Shown: positions 59,128 through 64,000 of the stretch, piece by piece
How the letters are laid out: each line of letters opens with the position of its first letter
Position numbering within the stretch: position 1 is the stretch's first letter
DNA from: an uncultured Pedosphaera sp.
Lineage (GTDB): Bacteria > Verrucomicrobiota > Verrucomicrobiia > Limisphaerales > Pedosphaeraceae
Assembly: GCA_903918755.1 (NCBI GenBank)
Contig: CAIXFN010000099.1
Span: 1 to 64,000, forward strand
Reading direction: 5' to 3'
Length of the DNA: 64,000 nt
The notes under the pieces: generated by a model
Seen by the model: only the letters and a program-made list of their open reading frames with translations
Databases searched by the model: none
Told to the model about the DNA's origin: nothing
Made by a program: the position numbers and the translations under genes

Positions 59128-62100
59128 ATGATGTCTGACTTCCAACGGGAGGAGGCCCTCTTCAACGCGGCCAGCGAGTTGGCGTCGGCGGCGGAGCGCG
59201 CCGCTTACCTGGCCCGGGAATGCGCCGGGGACGATCGCTTGCGGGAGCGGATTGAGGAGATGTTGGCGTCCGACGCCCTCGCGGCGGAGTATTTCCGGGA
59301 GCCGCCGCCCGAATTCCGGGGCCCGGCGCCCGCGCCAGAGCCGCAGTTGCCGGGTCCAAGCAGCGCGGTGGCCGGTTATGGCAGCGCGGCGATCGGTTGC
59401 TATCGGCTGCTGGAGAAACTGGGCGAGGGTGGCTTTGGGACGGTTTACCTGGCCGAACAGACCCAACCGGTCCGGCGGCGGGTGGCCCTCAAGGTCATCA
59501 AAGCGGGCATGGACACCCGGGAGGTGATCGCGCGGTTCAACACGGAACGCCAGGCGCTGGCCTTGATGGACCATCCGAACATCGCCAAGGTCCTGGACGC
59601 CGGCTCCACGAGCGCCGACCGCCCTTACTTTGTCATGGAATTGGTCCAGGGCACGCGGATCACCGAGTATTGCGACCAGGAGCGCCTGGGGATTCCGCAA
59701 CGGCTCGACCTGATCATCAGTGTCTGCCGGGCGGTCCAACACGCGCACCAGAAGGGGGTGATTCACCGGGATCTCAAGCCCTCGAACATTCTGGTGGTTG
59801 TCCAGGACGGTGTGCCCGTGCCCAAAGTGATCGACTTCGGCATCGCCAAGGCGACCGAAGGCGGCCTGACCCGCGGAATGACCCGCGGAACGGTCCAGAC
59901 GCAATTGCACCAACTCATCGGAACGCCCGCCTACATGAGTCCGGAGCAGGCGGAATTGACCGGGTTGAACGTCGATACGCGATCGGACATCTACAGCCTG
60001 GGGGTGCTGCTGTACGAACTCCTGACCGGGTTCACGCCCTTTAGCGACGAGGATCTGCTCGCCGCGGGATGGGACGGGATGCGGCGGATGATCCGGGAGC
60101 AGGATCCGGCGACACCAAGCACGCGGTTGAGCCAATCGCTCCGAACCGCGGAAGCCAAAACGGGAAGCCCGATGGCGCACTCCGCCGCCGCGCCCCGGGG
60201 GCGACCGGTCAAAGAGCAGATTGCCCAGCTCAAGGGGGACCTCGACTGGATCGTGATGAAGTGCCTCGAGAAGGACCGGAACCGCCGTTACGAGACCGCC
60301 AACGGGTTGGCCATGGATATCCAGCGGCATCTGCGGAACGAGCCGGTCATCGCCGGTCCCCCGGGCAAAATCTACATCTGCCAGAAGTTCATGGCCCGGC
60401 ACCGGTGGGCGGTGGTGGCGAACGCGATCATCGCGCTCTTAATTCTGGCCGGCTTGATCGGCACCAGTCTCGGACTGCGGCGCGCCACCGCGGCCCGCAT
60501 CCAGGCTGACCAGAATGCGGTCCGGGCCAACCAACTGGCGGACGCGGCCCGAAGGGCGGAAACGGCGGCGCGGGAGGGGCAAACCAACGCCCTGCGCCAG
60601 GCCTACTCCGCGAGCCTGCTCAGCGCGTCGGACGCGCTCGAACGCGCGCAGATCGACGCGGCCCGGCGTTACCTGGACAGCGCTCCGCTGGCCCGGCGCG
60701 GCTGGGAATGGCGGCAGCTTGCGAGCCGGCTGGATCTGAGCACCCGGGTCCACAGCTACCGGCGCGTGAATACGAAACTCCATGTGCTGCCGGATGGCCG
60801 ATCCTATTACGACGTGGCGGCCAAACCGATCGGGGGGATCCGGCGCCGGGACATGGAAACGGGCCAATTGCTGGCGACCCTCCCGACGGGGCGACCCTAC
60901 TACCAGTCCTCGCTGGTGGCGGGCGGGAAGCAGCTGATCGCGCTGGCCTACGATGACGGCCCGGGGGCAATGGAAGTGTGGGACTTGGAGCGCGGCGCGT
61001 TGCTCGCGTCTTCTCCTTCTTCCTACGTGGTTCAAGCCGCGCCGGACGGCGCACGGGTTGCCTACATGGACGGGCAGAAGCTCCATATCATGGACCCGCG
61101 CTCGGGCGTGACCCGCGTGTCCGCGGCGGTCCCGTTCCACAACACCATGTGCTTTCATCCGGACGGACGGCGGTTGGCGGTTTCCACTTCGTTTGGGAAA
61201 GTTGCCTGGGTTGACACGGAGCTGCTCCAGGTCCTGAATACGTTCGAAGCGCACCGAAATAATGTGGTCGGGTTCGGGTTCAGTCCGGATGGCCGGTGGC
61301 TCGCCACGGGGTCGATGGACAACACGATCCGCATCACAGATGTCAGTGTGAATCCTCCCGCGGCGGTGGCGACGCTGCGCGGTCAGAGCGGTTGGATCGA
61401 CCATTTGCGCTTTTCGCCGGACGGATCGCTGCTCGTTTCGGCCAGCCAGGATAAGACCTTGCGACTCTGGGAGACAAAGACCGGTGAGTCCCGAGCACTG
61501 CTCCAAATAGAGGGCACCGACCCAAGTTTTCTGCCGGACGGCCGGACGCTGATCGTCGGCGAGGCCGAGGGAGTGCGTTTCTGGGATATTGCCGCGCTCG
61601 ACGCCTGGGTCTTGCGGGGGCATCGCGGCAACGTTTACCCGGTGCTGTTATCACCGGACGGGGCCACGATTTACTCCGGCGGCTGGGACGGGTACGTCGG
61701 GCAGCCCGGCAGTGTGCGCTTCTGGGATGCCGCCACCGGGGACGAGATCGCGGCCACGGGGCCGGCGGATGCCTACGTCCGAGCCGCTGTGTTATCGGCG
61801 GATGGATCGCGTTTGGCGACTTCCGTTACGCCGCAAAACGGAGAGTCCAGCCGCATTGACATTCTCGACACCGCCACGGGGACCACGGTCGCTTCCGCGG
61901 ACGGATTGGGAGTCCTGATCGATTCCCTGGCCTTCGATCCGGCTGGGAAGAGTGTCATTTGGATCGACACAGCCCAGGGTGTGGTGAACCGAGCGGACGC
62001 CCGGACGGGCAGCGCGCAAAAATCGACAAAACTGTTTTCGGGCAGCCAGGAGCACCATTTTCTTCCGTGGATCGCGTGGAGTCCCGACGGCGCCACGATC

Positions 62101-62745
62101 GCGGTGTGCAACTGGAGCGAAGGCACGATCGACCTCTTAGACGCCCAATCGCTGGAGCCGGCCCGGCGTTGGCCGCACGGTCACGGCGCCCCGCTCCGGT
62201 CGTTGGCCTTCAGCCCCGACAGCCGGCGGCTCCTGACAACCGCGGAGGACGGGATCGCGCGGGTCTGGGACGCGACGACCGGCGCGCGGTTGCACGACCT
62301 GGTCGGCCACGCCGGTCGCGTTCTTTGCGCGGTTTACAGTCCGGACGGCAAACGCATCGCCAGCGGCGGGGACGACCACAACGCGCGCATTTGGGATGCC
62401 GAGACGTTCGACCAGGTGGCGCGGCTCGGTGGCCACGAAGACTATGTCTATTCGCTGGCCTGGCGGGCCGATAGCCAGCAGCTCATCTCCGGCTCAGGCG
62501 ACAACACAATCCGCATCTGGGAGACGCAGCCGCTCAAGGAGCGCATCCAGGCGCGGCGCGAGCGGCAAACCATCCTGGGGCAAGTCGAACCGATGGTGCA
62601 ACGGCTCTTTGCCGAGCTGGGCGATGCCCACGAGGTCGTCGAACGAGTGAAAGCGGACCCGTCTTTAGGAGCGCGCGCACGACAGATCGCGCTCCAAGTC
62701 GCCCTCCGGACCTCGCTGGCCCGGCAGCACACCGGCCAGCCGTAG
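59128..62745 (+). CDS. Membrane Ser/Thr protein kinase with WD40 repeats
   Basis: This 1205-aa eukaryotic-type kinase has a cytosolic kinase domain (about 90-410) with LGEGGFGTVYLAEQ, catalytic Lys122, HRDLKPSN (His213), DFGIAK (Asp236) and GTPAYMSPEQAE. A membrane segment (about 430-452) and a juxta-membrane coiled region follow, then about 600 residues of WD40-type repeats (FSPDGRWLATGSMDNTIRI, FSPDSRRLLTTAEDG, YSPDGKRIASGGDD) outside the membrane. All kinase residues needed for activity are present. It lies 28 bp after the ECF sigma gene and probably transmits an envelope or protein-ligand signal to it. MM at the start offers two nearby ATGs. Confidence 0.94.
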   Translation: MMSDFQREEALFNAASELASAAERAAYLARECAGDDRLRERIEEMLASDALAAEYFREPPPEFRGPAPAPEPQLPGPSSAVAGYGSAAIGCYRLLEKLGEGGFGTVYLAEQTQPVRRRVALKVIKAGMDTREVIARFNTERQALALMDHPNIAKVLDAGSTSADRPYFVMELVQGTRITEYCDQERLGIPQRLDLIISVCRAVQHAHQKGVIHRDLKPSNILVVVQDGVPVPKVIDFGIAKATEGGLTRGMTRGTVQTQLHQLIGTPAYMSPEQAELTGLNVDTRSDIYSLGVLLYELLTGFTPFSDEDLLAAGWDGMRRMIREQDPATPSTRLSQSLRTAEAKTGSPMAHSAAAPRGRPVKEQIAQLKGDLDWIVMKCLEKDRNRRYETANGLAMDIQRHLRNEPVIAGPPGKIYICQKFMARHRWAVVANAIIALLILAGLIGTSLGLRRATAARIQADQNAVRANQLADAARRAETAAREGQTNALRQAYSASLLSASDALERAQIDAARRYLDSAPLARRGWEWRQLASRLDLSTRVHSYRRVNTKLHVLPDGRSYYDVAAKPIGGIRRRDMETGQLLATLPTGRPYYQSSLVAGGKQLIALAYDDGPGAMEVWDLERGALLASSPSSYVVQAAPDGARVAYMDGQKLHIMDPRSGVTRVSAAVPFHNTMCFHPDGRRLAVSTSFGKVAWVDTELLQVLNTFEAHRNNVVGFGFSPDGRWLATGSMDNTIRITDVSVNPPAAVATLRGQSGWIDHLRFSPDGSLLVSASQDKTLRLWETKTGESRALLQIEGTDPSFLPDGRTLIVGEAEGVRFWDIAALDAWVLRGHRGNVYPVLLSPDGATIYSGGWDGYVGQPGSVRFWDAATGDEIAATGPADAYVRAAVLSADGSRLATSVTPQNGESSRIDILDTATGTTVASADGLGVLIDSLAFDPAGKSVIWIDTAQGVVNRADARTGSAQKSTKLFSGSQEHHFLPWIAWSPDGATIAVCNWSEGTIDLLDAQSLEPARRWPHGHGAPLRSLAFSPDSRRLLTTAEDGIARVWDATTGARLHDLVGHAGRVLCAVYSPDGKRIASGGDDHNARIWDAETFDQVARLGGHEDYVYSLAWRADSQQLISGSGDNTIRIWETQPLKERIQARRERQTILGQVEPMVQRLFAELGDAHEVVERVKADPSLGARARQIALQVALRTSLARQHTGQP

Positions 62746-63014
62746 CCGCCGAACTCCGAAGCCGTGCGGGGAAGATCGGGGGCGCCGGATGGTCGGCAAG
62801 TTATGGACTGAGCCACGGGCCGGTCCGGATCGGGCCTGCCGGCCCTTGAGCCCGGCGCAACGGAGCAACGCGCCCCCCCCCTCAGCAGCATTCCAAAAAA
62901 TAATCGCGATTGGATGACCGTTTAGGCGGTCGGAAAACGTAAGGAAGGGTGTGCGGCGGTTCCCGGTAGCGCGCGGCGATGATCCAGCGCGCCGGAAGCG
63001 GCCCCCATTGAAAC

Positions 63015-64000
63015 ATGAAAACCAACTCCTTGTTGACCCATCTTCGAACCCTCCTGCGGGCTGTCGTGGTTTGCGCGACGGCCTTTCTCGTTGCGTCCTC
63101 CGGGACGGTGGCGCGTGGCGACGCGCCACTTCCGCCGGGCGAAACCGGCCAACCGGCCGCCGCGCCCAAGGCGCCGGAAGTCGGCGATTTCAGTTTGCTG
63201 GATCAAAACGGACGCTTTCACCAATTGCGCCGGGTGGACGGCGCCCGCGCGGTGGTGCTGATGATCGGCGGCAATGGCTGCCCCGTGGTGCGGCAGAACG
63301 CCGCCAAGCTCAAGGCCTTGCGCGACAAATTCCCCGAGGCGCAGTTCTGGATGCTCAACGCCAACCCGCAGGACGACCGCGCGAGCATTCTCGCGGAGGC
63401 CAACGAATTCGAGTTCGGCGTGCCGGTGCTCAAAGACGAGTCCCAAATGGTCGCCAGCTCGCTGGGCGTGAAGCGGACGGCGGAGGTCGTGGCCATCAGC
63501 GCCAAAGACTGGACCGTTTTCTATCGCGGCGCGCTCGACGATCAAATGGTCCAAGGCGCGGTCAAAGCGGCCGTGCGCGAACCTTACTTGGAGAACGCGC
63601 TGCGGGCTTTTCTGGGCGGCAAACCGGTGGCGCCCGCCAGCACGGTGGCAGCGGGTTGCCTGGTCCATTACGACTTCACGAGCAGCGAGCCGGTGTCTTA
63701 CGCGCGGCAGGTGGCGCCCATTCTGGCGACGAAATGCGTGTCCTGCCATAGCGCCGGGAACATCGGCCCGTTCGCCATGTCCAGCTATGCCAAGGTGAAG
63801 GGCTTTTCGGATCAAATCCGCGAAGAGATTCTGACCCAGCGCATGCCCCCCTGGAGCGCGGACCGCCATTACGGCGTTTTCCAAGGCGACCGCTCCCTGG
63901 CGCCGGCGGAGGCGCAAACGCTGGCGCGCTGGATCGACGCGGGCGCCCCGCGCGGGGAAGGCGAGGATCCGCTGGCGGCCCTGGCCCTAACCCAGTCCAA
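63015..64000 (+). CDS. Redoxin-cytochrome c fusion protein (3' end beyond window)
   Basis: This gene is open to the window end (328 codons seen). It encodes a signal peptide (LLRAVVVCATAFLVASSG), a thioredoxin/AhpC-like redoxin domain (about 53-190: PEVGDFSLLDQNGRFHQLR, Cys89 in GGNGCPVV with no second cysteine of a CxxC pair) and a cytochrome c domain with CVSCH (241-245) and the distal methionine region in RMPPWSADRHYG. Similar fusions in this phylum often continue into a copper-type monooxygenase-like part, which would lie outside the window. It reads in the same direction as the kinase, about 270 bp later. Confidence 0.85.
   Translation, partial: MKTNSLLTHLRTLLRAVVVCATAFLVASSGTVARGDAPLPPGETGQPAAAPKAPEVGDFSLLDQNGRFHQLRRVDGARAVVLMIGGNGCPVVRQNAAKLKALRDKFPEAQFWMLNANPQDDRASILAEANEFEFGVPVLKDESQMVASSLGVKRTAEVVAISAKDWTVFYRGALDDQMVQGAVKAAVREPYLENALRAFLGGKPVAPASTVAAGCLVHYDFTSSEPVSYARQVAPILATKCVSCHSAGNIGPFAMSSYAKVKGFSDQIREEILTQRMPPWSADRHYGVFQGDRSLAPAEAQTLARWIDAGAPRGEGEDPLAALALTQS

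Overview
The window is about 64 kb of GC-rich bacterial chromosome, most likely from a member of the Verrucomicrobiota, possibly close to the Limisphaerales/Pedosphaera group. That placement is inferred from the gene families: two DUF1592-type cytochrome plus DUF1552 gene pairs, an ECF sigma factor paired with a Ser/Thr kinase carrying WD40 repeats, a redoxin-cytochrome c fusion, and hairpin-rich intergenic repeats. No rRNA gene and no complete tRNA gene was found.

Layout. (1) 0.1-4.4 kb, minus strand: the end of an exopolysaccharide locus with an O-antigen-ligase-like protein, an MBOAT acyltransferase and an SGNH-like partner, plus the remnant of a second MBOAT gene. (2) 4.4-6.0 kb: gene-poor DNA with tandem and dispersed repeats. 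(3) 6.0-14.5 kb: secreted hydrolases (S9 and S10 peptidases, a lipoprotein esterase, a GH29 fucosidase) around kdsD, separated by dispersed hairpin repeats. (4) 15-43.5 kb: mainly core genes: trpS, dnaE, glcDEF, phoB-phoR with a PHO-box-like array, a cNMP-binding protein, a porin, a sugar-kinase-like protein, rmuC, ridA, lysA, a squalene/phytoene synthase, argH, fur, a GreA/B-like gene, a P1B-4 metal ATPase, a VanZ-like protein and pdxJ.

(5) 43.6-58.4 kb: an accessory block. It begins just after pdxJ at a 30-bp fragment matching the 3' end of tRNA-Gly (a classical attachment sequence). It holds an AraC/PAS regulator, two paralogous DUF1592-DUF1552 operons, two hydrolases and a broken third esterase. 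One 20-21 nt element (consensus TTGTCGCCRGAGTGCAAGAC) lies upstream of all four intact transcription units, which suggests a small regulon. The block is followed by a copy of the last 134 codons of pdxJ and an AbiE-type toxin-antitoxin pair, both lying between two direct copies of a ~190-bp repeat. (6) 58.5-64 kb: an ECF sigma factor, a kinase-WD40 signalling pair, and a redoxin-cytochrome c gene that runs off the window.

The strongest candidate for something undescribed is block 5: a motif-linked set of surface/periplasmic cytochrome-type and esterase genes, probably under the divergent AraC regulator, with mobile-element-like edges on both sides. All positions and motif matches were read by eye. 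No database search was run.
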